Assembly (NCBI GenBank): GCA_023251625.1
Contig: JAHEYK010000002.1
Location: 8,636-56,634, forward strand
Reading direction: 5' to 3'
Source: Bacteroidota bacterium
Lineage (GTDB): Bacteria; Bacteroidota; Bacteroidia; Palsa-948
Length of the DNA: 47,999 nucleotides
The translations under genes and the position numbers were made by a program. Positions 8,301 through 18,100 of the stretch are shown piece by piece; within the stretch, counting starts at the first letter, position 1; every line of letters starts with the position of its first letter. Below the pieces are notes generated by a model, which was not told the DNA's origin, searched no databases, and saw only the letters and a list, made by a program, of their open reading frames with translations.

Positions 8301-9097
8301 AGATACCTGAGTGCTATCACCGCACCTACCAGCCATACAGGGCCCCATTTCTTTCCTGTTGTACCTGACCCTGAGCTGCATGAAACATGAAGAAAACAAA
8401 CAGCAAAAAACAAGCCCAGTATGTTTAAGATCAACGCGAGGTAAAATGATATCGTATTTCCTGAATTAGCAGCAGGAAATATAAGCGTGAACAAATACCT
8501 TCCATCCATTGAATGCACCACACATCCCAGCCTGTTTTTGGCTTTGAGATTCTCTATCTTAATGTCAACATCGTTGCTTACATTGAACTCCTTCTGAAAT
8601 TCATTTGCCAGGTATCTATTCTGATATGCATATTCCCTTTTCAGAAGGACAAGAGCCAGTAATTCTTTTTTTCCCTCCTTTAATTTCACGATCTCGAACC
8701 AGCCGTTTGGAAGCTTGACGATGTTCTCAATAAAATTATTCTGAGAAAGACGGTTGTCTACCGCAATGGTATTGTCGGTCCAGAAACTAAGCGTATCATT
8801 TTCAAAAATAAAGAACACAAGTCCTTCCCGGTCGAACAAACTTTCATAATAACCCGGCTTTTCACTGAAGAGTTCTTTGTACGACCATTTTTTTGTTTTT
8901 TCCGAAAGCGCTGAGAGCTCTTTTTCGGAATGCTCGATCTTTTTGTTCAGCACCTTCTCAAAATGGGCTGTTGCCGAGCTGTAATCAGCATTTTCTTTTC
9001 CTGAAATAAAAAATGCGGAAACAAAACAAAGTACCGCAATTGAAAGAAGAAAGAACCGGTTTTGTAGAAAGGCACTGATCGTATAAGGTTCCTGCAT
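5360..9097 (-). CDS. Very large NtrY-like membrane sensor histidine kinase
   Basis: This 1,245-residue inner-membrane kinase has one N-terminal membrane helix (about 14-30), an extracytoplasmic region, a block of about seven or eight helices (roughly 215-475), a second sensor region, another helix, a third sensor region and final helix, a HAMP domain (near ITKPL-type FTKPLKLIQEKL), and then HisKA and ATPase domains. The H-box is VAHEIKNPLTPMKL with His1036, the form found in NtrY-type kinases. The N box (NLLKNALQAI), G1 (DNGTGIS), F box (FTPNFTTK) and G2 (GGMGLGLAMA) are intact, so it should be active. No response regulator lies nearby. Orthologs of this size are common in Bacteroidota; the signal is unknown. 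Confidence 0.88.
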   Translation of the reverse strand: MQEPYTISAFLQNRFFLLSIAVLCFVSAFFISGKENADYSSATAHFEKVLNKKIEHSEKELSALSEKTKKWSYKELFSEKPGYYESLFDREGLVFFIFENDTLSFWTDNTIAVDNRLSQNNFIENIVKLPNGWFEIVKLKEGKKELLALVLLKREYAYQNRYLANEFQKEFNVSNDVDIKIENLKAKNRLGCVVHSMDGRYLFTLIFPAANSGNTISFYLALILNILGLFFAVCFLHVSCSSGSGTTGKKWGPVWLVGAVIALRYLCIAAHFPQVFYETKLFSPELYGDANYALLGSLGELLINVLIIFYLTYYIGRHINTGVLRLPGLFILLSLLFFASRILNYVFYGVINNSNIPFALNDIFNQNIYTYLCLVIISLLFLSYFICIDKVAQLIKDSEQDKGVLIIVGAAAIILFIVASHLLGTLDMILVCWPLLIFLIVMWIKQQGSSYSFSTIVILLFVISFFSAHVILKYTGYKEQESRKIFAQKLSAEQDPLAEHLFAELEEPVSSDTALINLLNHPNYKHKSLPAIAPTHAETFKHQLLSKYFSGYWEKYEIKISVFDTTCLPLLQSSAPDRDNLAYFESVISSEGIRTESKRLFYLKSSSGRISYLAHIPLVHPKRIADLFIEFDSRVVSDEMGFPELMLDRKIGIEQDLQDYSYAKYKDGKLISYHGKFPYSLSSESFLADSSAGKIFPRITFSDMDGYSHLSYMPNGNTLVVLSKKGEGQIEVITIFSYLFAFFSLILLLLLFLRVLIFERRIRLDSFRSRIQFVLVSMVLFSLLFFGGGTIFYINRQYDRQTQQNVRDKMISALVEARQEIGSETELKITKSDFFSYILKRMSNIFLTDITLYDKAGNLVGSSQMKMFGEGLMSRKMCPASYYRLAIKQNIEFIHDEKIGNLEYLSAYCSLRNNSGDLLGYLNIPYFARQSELEKEISTILSAIINIYVLLFVISVVLALAISEYFTKPLKLIQEKLSKLKLGKTSESIEWSSQDEIGSLVNEYNRMIDELQKSAELLARSERETAWREMAKQVAHEIKNPLTPMKLSIQHLQRTWKNKDDDMDKKIERITATIIEQIEALSTIASEFSNFAKMPVSVNEKINVRSVLENTIELFKDSTDSEITFDCKLGNAFVFADKEQMLRVCTNLLKNALQAIPENQQGKIEVSLSRKEESILLKIKDNGTGISEDKMGRIFTPNFTTKTGGMGLGLAMAKSIVETFHGKIWFETAREKGTTFFVSLPEYKL

Positions 9098-9101
9098 AGA
9101 G

Positions 9102-9109
9102 CAAAATTA
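9102..9109 (-). promoter_or_regulatory. Possible -7 element for the large sensor kinase
   Basis: The minus strand reads TAATTTTG, matching TAnnTTTG, four bases before the kinase ATG. This implies a nearly leaderless transcript or a slightly later start. The opposite strand has an imperfect match, TATTTTAG at 9129-9136, before the divergent AtpI-like gene. Confidence 0.35.
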
Positions 9110-9145
9110 GGAATAAAGAAAGAATATCTATTTTAGCACCTTATC

Positions 9146-9517
9146 ATGAAAGATTTCCTCATCAAGCTTCTTCTCTTCTCCATTTCCATCGCTCTCCTTG
9201 ACTATTGCTGGATCCGATTCATGCGTGTTGAAAAGCACATTCCGCATATCTGGCTTCTCATCGCATTTTTCACTCTAATGACCCTACTCTTTCATTTTCT
9301 TTCCATCCATGCATCAAAAGGCAAGCCACAAGCATTCATAAGGTATTATATGGGCTCCACTGCACTGCGACTATGCTTTTATATACTGGTGATTATTATC
9401 TACCGCTTTTACGACAAACCTACTCTCACTCCTTTCGCGATAGGGTTCATGGTTCATTATTTATTATTCACGGTATTTGAGGTACCCGTTCTTCTTAAAG
9501 AGCTTAAGAAATCATAG
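9146..9517 (+). CDS. AtpI-like membrane protein
   Basis: This 123-residue protein consists almost entirely of four predicted membrane helices (about 5-22, 33-51, 68-86 and 95-114) with a basic C-terminus. It lies directly upstream of the ATP synthase F0 genes, where a small poorly conserved membrane protein (AtpI or its Bacteroidota equivalent) usually sits and is thought to help c-ring assembly. Sequence similarity to AtpI is not obvious by eye, so the call rests mainly on position, size and topology. The gap to atpB is 130 bases and contains a separate promoter, so it may not always be co-transcribed. Confidence 0.6.
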   Translation: MKDFLIKLLLFSISIALLDYCWIRFMRVEKHIPHIWLLIAFFTLMTLLFHFLSIHASKGKPQAFIRYYMGSTALRLCFYILVIIIYRFYDKPTLTPFAIGFMVHYLLFTVFEVPVLLKELKKS

Positions 9518-9587
9518 CTAATCCAACCTTCCGGCACTCCATCTTTGCAGCCTGATTTTTTGTTATTAATTGCCTGATAAAATTCAT

Positions 9588-9617
9588 TTTGTCAATTGTC
9601 TGAAATGTATAGTTTTG
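9588..9617 (+). promoter_or_regulatory. Promoter of the ATP synthase operon
   Basis: TTTG at 9588-9591, an 18-base spacer and TAGTTTTG at 9610-9617 fit the Bacteroidota housekeeping promoter consensus exactly. The predicted transcription start is near 9623, giving a leader of about 25 bases before the atpB ATG at 9648. This also argues against the upstream TTG start at 9570. Confidence 0.65.
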
Positions 9618-9647
9618 CACCACTTTAAAAGAATTTTCAGACATTTT

Positions 9648-10703
9648 ATGCTAAGCAGATTCCGGATTTTTACCCTTATTTTAACCCTTTCAGGGCTTGC
9701 TTTTTTGTCAAATAATGTGATGGCTTCAGATGAGCCTGTACAAGCCCAGGAACACGAAAAATTTAATCCCGGAAAGTTTATTATTGACCACGTTACCGAT
9801 AAATACGAATGGCATGTGATGGGTCCTCATGAAGGCGGTCTTTCCATTCCGTTGCCTATGATCCTGTATTCAAAAGAGAACGGGCTGGATATTTTTCTTT
9901 CGAGCAAACTGGAACACAGAACAGTTTACCATGGCTACACAATTGATCATGAAGGCCATCTGGAGACTGAAGGCAATTTCTCTTACTATGATTTTTCTAT
10001 CACCAAAGCAGTCACAGGCGTATTGATCACTTCTGTTCTCATTCTTCTGATCTTCATTTCGGTTGCAAAAGCATACACACGCAGACAAGGGCAAGCGCCT
10101 AAAGGATTTCAATCCCTCATCGAACCTCTTATCATTTTCGTGCGTGATGACATTGCGAAACAATCTATCGGAGAAAAGCATTACAAAAGATTTCTTCCGT
10201 TCCTCCTGACCATCTTTTTTTTCATCTGGATCAGCAATTTCATAGGACTGATCCCTTCTTTCCCCGGCATTATGGGAAATATTTCCGTTGCCTTTACATT
10301 AGCCATGATCGTTCTGGTTATCACCCTTTTCATTGGCAACAAACATTATTGGCAGCATATTCTATGGATGCCGGGCGTTCCTGCCTGGGTAAAAATATGC
10401 CTGCTTACTCCCATTGAGATCATAGGGGTATTTCAGCGCCCGGGTGTATTGATGATCCGGATCTTTGCAAACATCGCTGCCGGGCACATTGTAATTCTTT
10501 CTTTCATATGCCTCATATTTGTGTTCAGTTCCGGAAGCGATGCAGGCGGATGGGGTTTTTCTCCTGTCTCGATGGCTTTTGCACTTTTCATGAACGCCAT
10601 GGAATTGCTGGTTGCATTCCTGCAGGCATTTGTATTCACACTTTTAACAGCCATGTACATCGGCTCTTGCCTGGAAGAACCACATCACGCAGAACATCAT
10701 TAA
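9648..10703 (+). CDS. atpB: F0F1 ATP synthase subunit a
   Basis: This 351-residue integral membrane subunit forms the proton half-channels facing the c-ring. The essential arginine is present as Arg271 in VLMIRIFANIAAGH, and the following helix carries the AGH motif typical of the family. It has a longer N-terminus than the E. coli protein: a cleavable-signal-like hydrophobic segment (about 6-27) and a histidine-rich extramembrane region (about 30-115), both usual in Bacteroidota atpB. Five or six helices follow from about residue 122. It is the first gene of the ATP synthase set after the AtpI-like gene and is followed by atpE after 41 bases. Confidence 0.95.
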   Translation: MLSRFRIFTLILTLSGLAFLSNNVMASDEPVQAQEHEKFNPGKFIIDHVTDKYEWHVMGPHEGGLSIPLPMILYSKENGLDIFLSSKLEHRTVYHGYTIDHEGHLETEGNFSYYDFSITKAVTGVLITSVLILLIFISVAKAYTRRQGQAPKGFQSLIEPLIIFVRDDIAKQSIGEKHYKRFLPFLLTIFFFIWISNFIGLIPSFPGIMGNISVAFTLAMIVLVITLFIGNKHYWQHILWMPGVPAWVKICLLTPIEIIGVFQRPGVLMIRIFANIAAGHIVILSFICLIFVFSSGSDAGGWGFSPVSMAFALFMNAMELLVAFLQAFVFTLLTAMYIGSCLEEPHHAEHH

Positions 10704-10741
10704 ACAGAATAATAACAAACAACTATAACCTTAAACTATAA

Positions 10742-10984
<243 letters not shown>

Positions 10985-10998
10985 AAAATTCACCTCTC

Positions 10999-11037
10999 CC
11001 CTAAAGTGCGAATGCGAACATCATTCTCCCTTTAGGG
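10999..11037 (+). repeat. Inverted repeat between atpE and atpF
   Basis: CCCTAAAG (10999-11006) and CTTTAGGG (11030-11037) are perfect 8-bp arms around a 23-base loop. No T-run follows, so it does not look like a full terminator. It could stabilise or partly end atpE mRNA, which would suit the high copy number of subunit c. Confidence 0.5.
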
Positions 11038-11057
11038 CCGGGGTAAAATATATCTTT

Positions 11058-11576
11058 ATGACACCTGCAATATTACTTCTAAACCCCCTCCTCAGTCCCT
11101 CATACGGCCTGATCGTGTGGACGCTGCTTGCCTTTGGCATCGTGCTTTTTCTTTTGAAGAAACTGGCATGGAAACCCATTCTGAAATCTCTTCAAGAGAG
11201 GGAAGATTCTATTCAGAGCGCTTTGGATGAATCCAAAAAAGCACGCGAAGAAATGGCATCGCTGAAATCGGATAATGAAAGGATCATCGCTGAGGCTAAA
11301 ACACAGCGGGATATTATCCTGAAAGAAGCGCGTGAGATCAAAGACAAAATGATCGCAGAGGCGAAGACACAGGCATCCTCTGAAGCAGATCGCATCACCG
11401 CTTCTGCACGCGAGAACATCCAGAACGAAAAAATGGCTGCTATCACTGAATTAAAAAATCAGGTGGCGCATCTTTCAATCGAGATTGCTGAGAAAATACT
11501 GAAACAGGAACTTTCTGAAAAAGACAAGCAGAAAACAATTGTCAAAAATCTGCTTGAAGACGTTAAGATGAATTAA
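11058..11576 (+). CDS. atpF: F0F1 ATP synthase subunit b
   Basis: This 172-residue peripheral-stalk subunit has one N-terminal membrane helix (about 15-36) and a long charged helix to the C-terminus that dimerises as a coiled coil and binds delta. The sequence WKPILKSLQEREDSIQSALDE just after the membrane helix is characteristic. The gap to atpH is one base, so the two are translationally linked. Confidence 0.95.
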   Translation: MTPAILLLNPLLSPSYGLIVWTLLAFGIVLFLLKKLAWKPILKSLQEREDSIQSALDESKKAREEMASLKSDNERIIAEAKTQRDIILKEAREIKDKMIAEAKTQASSEADRITASARENIQNEKMAAITELKNQVAHLSIEIAEKILKQELSEKDKQKTIVKNLLEDVKMN

Positions 11577-11577
11577 T

Positions 11578-12135
11578 ATGAAAGGCACGCGCGCAGCTGT
11601 ACGCTATGCAAAAGCTCTCAAGGAGCTTGCACTTGAACAGGGTGTTTTGGAAAAGGTGCGCGATGATATGCAACTCATCACCTCCGTTTGCCAAAGCAAC
11701 CATGACTTTTCCGTGATGTTAAACAGCCCGATTATCAAAACAGACAAAAAACAATCTATTTTGACCGAAGTGTTCAAAGGGAAAATTTCCAAGCTCACAG
11801 AAATATTCATGAAGATACTCGCTGCCAAAAGAAGAGAGTCTTATATCGAAGCCATTGCCATAGAATTCGGAAAACAATTCAAAGAACACAAAAAAATACT
11901 TACCGCGATCGTCACCACAGCATCTGGACTGGATGAGGAATTGAGGAAGAAAGTATTGCAAGTGGTAAAGGGCAGCAGCAATTCAGAAATTGAACTGATA
12001 GAAAAAATTAATGAAAAACTTATTGGCGGCTTCACGTTGCAGGTTGGTGACAAACGCGTTGATGCCAGCCTGGCAAAACAAATAAGGAAATTATCACAGA
12101 GCTTTAATGAGAATCCATATATAAAAGAGTATTAA
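11578..12135 (+). CDS. atpH: F0F1 ATP synthase subunit delta
   Basis: This 185-residue subunit connects the b-subunit stalk to the top of F1. It has the usual N-terminal six-helix domain beginning RAAVRYAKALKELA and the family signature GGFTLQVGDKRVDASLAKQIRKL near residues 154-175, slightly diverged from the common GG..I.VGD..iD.S. Its length is typical. It follows atpF by one base and precedes atpA by 65 bases that contain a short duplicated sequence. Confidence 0.94.
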   Translation: MKGTRAAVRYAKALKELALEQGVLEKVRDDMQLITSVCQSNHDFSVMLNSPIIKTDKKQSILTEVFKGKISKLTEIFMKILAAKRRESYIEAIAIEFGKQFKEHKKILTAIVTTASGLDEELRKKVLQVVKGSSNSEIELIEKINEKLIGGFTLQVGDKRVDASLAKQIRKLSQSFNENPYIKEY

Positions 12136-12155
12136 ATCAGAATTAGTTCGTAAAG

Positions 12156-12198
12156 ATTCGTAATTCGTAACATTAGTAACAAATTCGTAATTCGTAAC
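12156..12198. repeat. Short direct repeats between atpH and atpA
   Basis: The 16-mer ATTCGTAATTCGTAAC occurs at 12156-12171 and again at 12183-12198, ending two bases before the atpA ATG. Each copy is itself a doubled TTCGTAA unit. It is non-coding; it may be a slippage product or affect atpA translation. Confidence 0.75.
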
Positions 12199-12200
12199 CT

Positions 12201-13781
12201 ATGGCAGAAGTAAAACCGGCAGAAGTATCAAACATTCTGCGTCAGCAATTAGCAGGATTCAAATCTGAGAACGAACTTGAAGAAGTGGGTACTGTGCTCC
12301 AGGTGGGTGACGGTATTGCACGCATTTACGGGCTTACCAAGGTACAGTCCGGCGAGCTCGTTGAATTCGAGAACGGATTAAAAGCCGTTGTGCTGAATTT
12401 GGAAGAAGATAACGTAGGAGCCGTAATGCTTGGCTCGTCGGGAGAAATCAAGGAAGGGGATATTGTAAAACGCACACGCAAGATCGCATCCATCAACGTT
12501 ACTGAGAAAATGCTCGGCCGCGTAGTAGATACACTCGGAAATCCGATCGATGGCAAAGGCCCGCTTCAAGGCCCTTTCTTCGAAATGCCTATCGAGCGCA
12601 AAGCTCCAGGGGTAATTTTCCGTCAGCCGGTAACAGAACCGCTTCAAACCGGCATCAAGCCGATCGATGCGATGATCCCCATTGGCCGCGGGCAACGTGA
12701 GTTGATCATCGGCGACCGCCAAACAGGAAAAACGGCTGTTGCGATCGATACGATCATCAATCAAAAAGAATTTTACGATAAAGGTCAGCCCGTATTTTGT
12801 ATCTATGTTGCGGTGAGCCAGAAAGGTTCTACTGTAGCAAATATTCAGCGTGTACTGGAAGAGAACGGAGCGATGGCTTATACGGTTATTGTAGCCGCAA
12901 CCGCTTCAGATCCTGCACCCATGCAGTTCTTCGCACCCATGGCAGGAGCTGCTATCGGAGAATATTTCCGCGATACCGGCCGCCCTGCATTGATCGTATA
13001 TGATGACCTTTCAAAGCAAGCCGTTGCCTATCGTGAGGTATCCCTTCTTTTAAGAAGGCCTCCCGGACGTGAAGCATATCCCGGTGACGTATTTTATCTC
13101 CACTCACGTTTATTAGAACGAGCTGCAAAAGTGATCAACTCGGATGAGATTGCAAAGAACATGAACGATCTCCCTCCATCCCTAAAAAGTGTAGTAAAAG
13201 GCGGTGGTTCTTTAACAGCTCTGCCCATCATTGAAACACAGGCAGGTGACGTATCAGCGTATATTCCAACCAATGTAATTTCAATTACTGACGGACAAAT
13301 ATTCCTGGAAGCAAACCTTTTTAACTCGGGTATCCGTCCTGCGATCAACGTAGGTATTTCGGTATCACGTGTAGGAGGTAATGCACAGATCAAATCCATG
13401 AAAAAAGTTGCCGGAACATTGAAGCTGGATCAAGCTCAATACCGTGAGCTGGAGGCCTTCTCCAAGTTCGGTTCTGACCTGGATGCTTCTACCAAAGCCA
13501 TTCTGGAAAAAGGAGCCCGCAACGTGGAGATCCTGAAACAGGCACAATTCTCCCCCATGCCAGTAGAAAAACAGATCGCTATTATTTATTGCGGAACCAA
13601 AGGACTTTTACGCGATGTTCCTATGAACAAAGTAAAAGAGTTTGAGTCAGATTTCTTAACTGTAATGGAAGGCAAACACAAAAACATACTGGACGACCTT
13701 CGTGCTGGCAAGCTCACGGATGACATCACCAACACGCTTGAAACAGTAGCCAAAGAAGTCTCCAGAAAGTACGTTAAATAG
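12201..13781 (+). CDS. atpA: F0F1 ATP synthase subunit alpha
   Basis: This 526-residue subunit forms the non-catalytic nucleotide sites of the F1 hexamer. The Walker A motif is GDRQTGKT at 171-178, the family signature region [14 protein letters not shown] is intact, and the arginine-finger residue lies in SVSRVGG. Length and domain order (N-terminal barrel, nucleotide-binding domain, C-terminal helical domain) are standard. It is followed directly by a terminator; the gamma subunit gene that usually comes next is absent. Confidence 0.98.
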   Translation: MAEVKPAEVSNILRQQLAGFKSENELEEVGTVLQVGDGIARIYGLTKVQSGELVEFENGLKAVVLNLEEDNVGAVMLGSSGEIKEGDIVKRTRKIASINVTEKMLGRVVDTLGNPIDGKGPLQGPFFEMPIERKAPGVIFRQPVTEPLQTGIKPIDAMIPIGRGQRELIIGDRQTGKTAVAIDTIINQKEFYDKGQPVFCIYVAVSQKGSTVANIQRVLEENGAMAYTVIVAATASDPAPMQFFAPMAGAAIGEYFRDTGRPALIVYDDLSKQAVAYREVSLLLRRPPGREAYPGDVFYLHSRLLERAAKVINSDEIAKNMNDLPPSLKSVVKGGGSLTALPIIETQAGDVSAYIPTNVISITDGQIFLEANLFNSGIRPAINVGISVSRVGGNAQIKSMKKVAGTLKLDQAQYRELEAFSKFGSDLDASTKAILEKGARNVEILKQAQFSPMPVEKQIAIIYCGTKGLLRDVPMNKVKEFESDFLTVMEGKHKNILDDLRAGKLTDDITNTLETVAKEVSRKYVK

Positions 13782-13800
13782 CATTGGTCCTATAGTCTTT

Positions 13801-13831
13801 AAAAAACGCTCATCGAAAGATGGGCGTTTTT
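13801..13831 (+). terminator. Rho-independent terminator of the ATP synthase operon
   Basis: AACGCTCATC and GATGGGCGTT form a 10-bp stem with one G-U pair and a GAAA tetraloop, followed by a run of five T. It lies about 20 bases after the atpA stop and ends the operon. Confidence 0.85.
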
Positions 13832-13910
13832 GATTTAGGACAGACTATATACGTTTTTACTCATTTATTTGTACCTTTATCCATTGAATAGCATAGCCGT
13901 AAAAAGATAC

Positions 13911-15095
13911 ATGTTCTATCTCTGCTCAAAAAAAAGTCTTATCTGTTTAAGGGTTGCAGCTGTTTCCCTTTTCTCCTTTCTTGTTATCTCCACACAAGCC
14001 CAAGACGCTATCTTGACTATTAAGGGACAAACGTCCATGAAACTACGTGCAAAAGGGCTGGCAATTGGCTCCGGGATCAAAAGTGTCAGTTGGACAGAAG
14101 AAATAGTGGAAGGGGTGAATATAGAGATTAAAAAAAATGGAAATACTATCGCAAAGGCGGTATCTGAAAAAAAAGGGAAGTATTCCTTTCAGGTATCTGT
14201 AAATACTGCCGATCCGAAAAATGATTATGTAGTTTATTTTTCCAAGGAAGGAATGGCGCCACAGATAATGTTTGTGAACGGATATGTTCCAAAAGAAGAA
14301 TCTCCAAAATACCAGTCGGCCAAATATGAAGTATCGGGGGCAGATGTACGAATGATATCAACCACCATACAGGATATTGACCCCGTTAAACCATTTGTAA
14401 AAATTAAATGGGACAAAATGAAGGAGCATAAATTTACGGTGGACCCGGTATATGAGAAGGTGGCTTTGGGAGAAGAGTTGAAAATATTAGCTAACCCTGA
14501 TCAATATTATGCAAGTCTGGTGAAAAAGAAAAAGAAACTGGATGATGCACTGGCATCAAAAAAAGCTGCCGCAGACGCCAAACTGAAAGCGGAGGAGGAG
14601 GCAAAGAAAAAAGTGGAAGAAGAAGCACGGCTCAAAGCAGAGGCAGAAGCAAAAGCCCTTGCTGACAAAAAAGCCAAAGCGGATGCTGCTGCCAAAGCTC
14701 TTGCTGACAAGAAAGCAAAAGAGGAGACCGACAGGCTTGCCCGTGAACAGGCTGCTGCTTTGTTGAAAATAGAAATGCACCGAAAACACATTGCCGACAG
14801 TTTAGCTCAGGCTGCTAGAGAAAAAGCAGCCCGGGATGCTGCAAACGCCAGTGCAAAGGTGGATATAAAACAAACCGTAACACCTGTTGAAATTGCAGAG
14901 ATAATAAGTAAGGACCTGTATGATGCTTCTGAGACCTTCTCTATTAACATTGCCCGGAAGACGCTCAACATGCAAAAAGAAAGAATGAATAAAGAAAAGG
15001 CCGTTAATCTTGCCGCTAAATACGAAACGATAAACACCCTTACCAGTTTGCTTGATGTGGTGGATGAATATGACAAAAACAACAAGAGGCAATAG
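13911..15095 (+). CDS. Exported protein with an Ig-like domain and an alanine/lysine/glutamate-rich coiled coil
   Basis: This 394-residue protein has a signal peptide (about 1-31, ending STQAQ). A beta-rich region follows at about 65-105 resembling the carboxypeptidase-regulatory Ig-like fold common in Bacteroidota envelope proteins (GVNIEIKKNGNTIAKA). Residues about 205-320 form a long helix of repeated K-A-D/E-A units such as ALADKKAKADAAAK, probably a coiled coil or rigid stalk. The C-terminal 80 residues are helical. No T9SS signal or membrane anchor is seen at the C-terminus, so it is probably periplasmic. The function is unknown. The ATG at 13911 is chosen over a TTG at 13869 because it begins a normal signal peptide. 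Confidence 0.75.
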   Translation: MFYLCSKKSLICLRVAAVSLFSFLVISTQAQDAILTIKGQTSMKLRAKGLAIGSGIKSVSWTEEIVEGVNIEIKKNGNTIAKAVSEKKGKYSFQVSVNTADPKNDYVVYFSKEGMAPQIMFVNGYVPKEESPKYQSAKYEVSGADVRMISTTIQDIDPVKPFVKIKWDKMKEHKFTVDPVYEKVALGEELKILANPDQYYASLVKKKKKLDDALASKKAAADAKLKAEEEAKKKVEEEARLKAEAEAKALADKKAKADAAAKALADKKAKEETDRLAREQAAALLKIEMHRKHIADSLAQAAREKAARDAANASAKVDIKQTVTPVEIAEIISKDLYDASETFSINIARKTLNMQKERMNKEKAVNLAAKYETINTLTSLLDVVDEYDKNNKRQ

Positions 15096-15128
15096 TTCCT
15101 CTTTGGTCCTCCTCTCCCCTCAGATGTT

Positions 15129-18100
15129 TTATTTCTGTGCCCTGCTTCCGTATAGCTGATCGAGTGCCTCTACTTTTGTGTTGAGTTTAGAGAATTGTTC
15201 TTTCAACTCCGAAAGCTGCACCTTGAGATCTGAATTTTCTGTTTCTAATTTAGTATTGAGCTCTTGGACCGCTTTTACCAGCGGAACAGTGAATAATTCA
15301 TAAGCAACACTGTAATTATCATTTTCATTAGCAGGTTTATGCACTCCGTTAAAATTATATCCTGATTCTTTGGCAGCCTGTTCCACTTCCTGCGCAATAA
15401 AACCGGTTTGGCGAATTGCTGTTGATTCCCTGTAATCTTTTCCGCTCATGATAACCTCCCTTAAACTATCAGTCGCATTTTTCAACAAAAAGGCATCAAA
15501 TTTACGGGTGTCAAAGTTGTAAACTATCGGACGAAGTTTTGTGATGAAATCCAGGCCCTTTACTTCTTCGGTCACATTGTTTTTAAATCTTCCATCCGAG
15601 GGGAATGTATAAGCCACCTGCCCTTCAATGACTGTTACGGTTGCATCTCCGAGTCGGATCTTATTACTTGCGGTCATAACCGAATTAGCACCTAACGCTG
15701 TGGTATTCGAATACGTAGTTGCCATCAGACTTGCATAATATCCCACCGCTGTATTATAATTTTCGTTGGTAATGGAGCCCAATGCTTGTCGTCCAACAGC
15801 GGTATTGCGCATGCCTGTGTTTACAAACGACATAACAGAATATCCAAGGCCTGTATTGTCAACCCCTGAAGTATTTGCCTGCATGGTATTGCTGCCGAGT
15901 GCGGTATTAAAATTTCCGCCCAGGTTCGCAAAAAGTGTCCTCCAGCCTACTGCGGTATTTTCAGCACCCGAAGTATTTGAATACATGGACATGTAACCGT
16001 TAGCGGTGTTTTGTGTACCGTCAGCATTTGTATACAAGGCCTGAAATCCTGCAGCCGTATTAAATCCTCCTGTAGTAAGTCCTCTTAATGTTTGGTAACC
16101 AAGAGCTGTATTCCAGTTGCCCGTATTGGCTGCAGCTGTAGTAGATCCGCGCATCGCTTCATAGCCGAGTGCAACATTATAATTCGTAAACGCACCTACA
16201 GCATTGTTAGCATAGTACATCGCATTATAACCGACCGCGGTGGCATTACTGCCCGCCACATTATAATAAAGCGACTGATCTCCAACCGCCGTGTTATAAT
16301 TTCCTATCGAATTGGAAAAAAGGGCCCAGGTTCCGGTTCCGGTATTGTAGCCACCCGAAGTGTTATTCCTAAGAGTTCCTAATCCGAAAGCTGCATTCTC
16401 ATTTCCGGTGCTCAGATAAAGTGAGCGGTATCCCATAGCCGTATTATCAATTCCGGTTGCATTGGTATACAACGCCTGCATGCCAACAGCAGTATTTTCG
16501 TTTCCGCTTGAATTTGAATAAAGCGCCTGGTACCCGACTGCTGTTCCATGATATGCATTTGTGTTTGAATAGAGCGCCTGGCTTCCAAGGGCTGTATTTT
16601 CATATCCGTCAGCATTCGTGGTCGGCTGATTGGTATAAAGTGCTTTGAATCCTACAGCTGTATTGTCGGTAGACCACGCTGTGGTTGTATTTGTAAAAGC
16701 ATTGTTTCCCTGAAAATACAGAGCATCAAAACCAAGAGCAGTATTTTGCGATGCGTATGTATTTTGCTGCATGGCGTTATTGCCCATGGCAGTGTTGTTG
16801 GATCCGGCAATATTCGCCCAGATACATTGCTCGCCAACAGCTGTATTAGCGGCTCCGATGGTGTTCTGCCTCAAGGCAGCTCTTCCTATAGCCGTATTTT
16901 TATCAGCCGTGGTATTTGCTGCCAGCGCATGAATTCCTACAGCTGTATTGTAAATTCCAGTAGAGTTATTGGTCAACGCATTGAATCCGATGCCTGTATT
17001 TCCTTCGCCCGTAGAATTCAGATACAATGATCCGGATCCGACAGCGGTGTTCTGATACCCATTGGCTCCAGTTGTAGAGTTGGTGGTATAAAGCGAATGA
17101 AATCCAACTGCGGTATTGTTACTGAGCCATGCAGTACCTCCATTATTGTATGATTGCGTATATAAAGCCTGGTTTCCAATGGCCACATTTTGGCTGGCAG
17201 TGGTATTGTTATACAGAGTGCTATCTCCAAAAGCTGAATTATCATTTGCAATTGTATTATTTCGAAGTGAATGATACCCTGCTCCCGTATTCCAGTTACC
17301 TGAAGTATTTGCGTATAAAACATTGGTGCCTGTGGCCGTGTTCTGATTTCCGGTTGCGTTATCATGCAGCGTGTTAACTCCTGTAGCCGTATTTTGCGTG
17401 CCGGTAGTGTTTGAAATTAATGACTGCCATCCGACAGCCGTGTTAAAATTCCCGGAGCTATTTGCAAAAAGAGCATCGCGGCCCATGGCAGTATTTGCTA
17501 ATCCGGTATTCGATGCTGCGGTAACAGAACCCCGAAGAGAATTAACTCCCACAGCAGTATTCGTATTATCATACGGCACAGCTGTACTGTTTGCATAATA
17601 TTGTGAGTTACGCCCCACCGCTACTCCCAGATCTCCTGTTACATTCGAATAAAGTGCAGAATTTCCTATGGCAACATTATTATCTCCGGAGGTGTTCGAA
17701 AAATTTGCCAGATACCCGATAGCGGTATTGCCCACTCCTTGCCCGGTTGTATTTGTGTTCCCTGCCTGATATCCGAAAAAGGTATTACCCTGCGTTCCGT
17801 CTATCCTTCCAGCCTTGTTATTGTTCATCCGGATGTTGAAAGGGATATTATCCGTGGTGCCGATAAAATTTGTCCCGTCAACAGTGCCTGTATTTCCAAG
17901 AATCGCCCAGTCTAATCCACCGTTCCCACCGCTCCAGCGCACCCACTTGGTACCATCCCAGTAATAATATCCCGGGGTGACATTATTCGGAGAGACTCCT
18001 GCTGTAGCTGTGTTATAAACGATCAATCCTTCTTCGCTCGCAGCAGGTGCCGGCGTAATAGGCGATGTATTATTCGTGGCTGACAGGGCAACCCTGGGCG

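Noticed and set aside
13782-13910. Possible small RNA gene between atpA and the coiled-coil gene
   Set aside because: Only the terminator hairpin is visible; there is no second structured element or strong promoter for a separate RNA.
14507-14791. Alanine/serine/phenylalanine-rich frame opposite the coiled-coil gene
   Set aside because: It is the antisense of the lysine/alanine repeats; composition, not coding, explains it.
15700-17800. CRISPR-like or minisatellite array suggested by the regular DNA repeats
   Set aside because: The repeats are imperfect, in frame and encode the NTAVG solenoid; there are no constant repeats with unique spacers.
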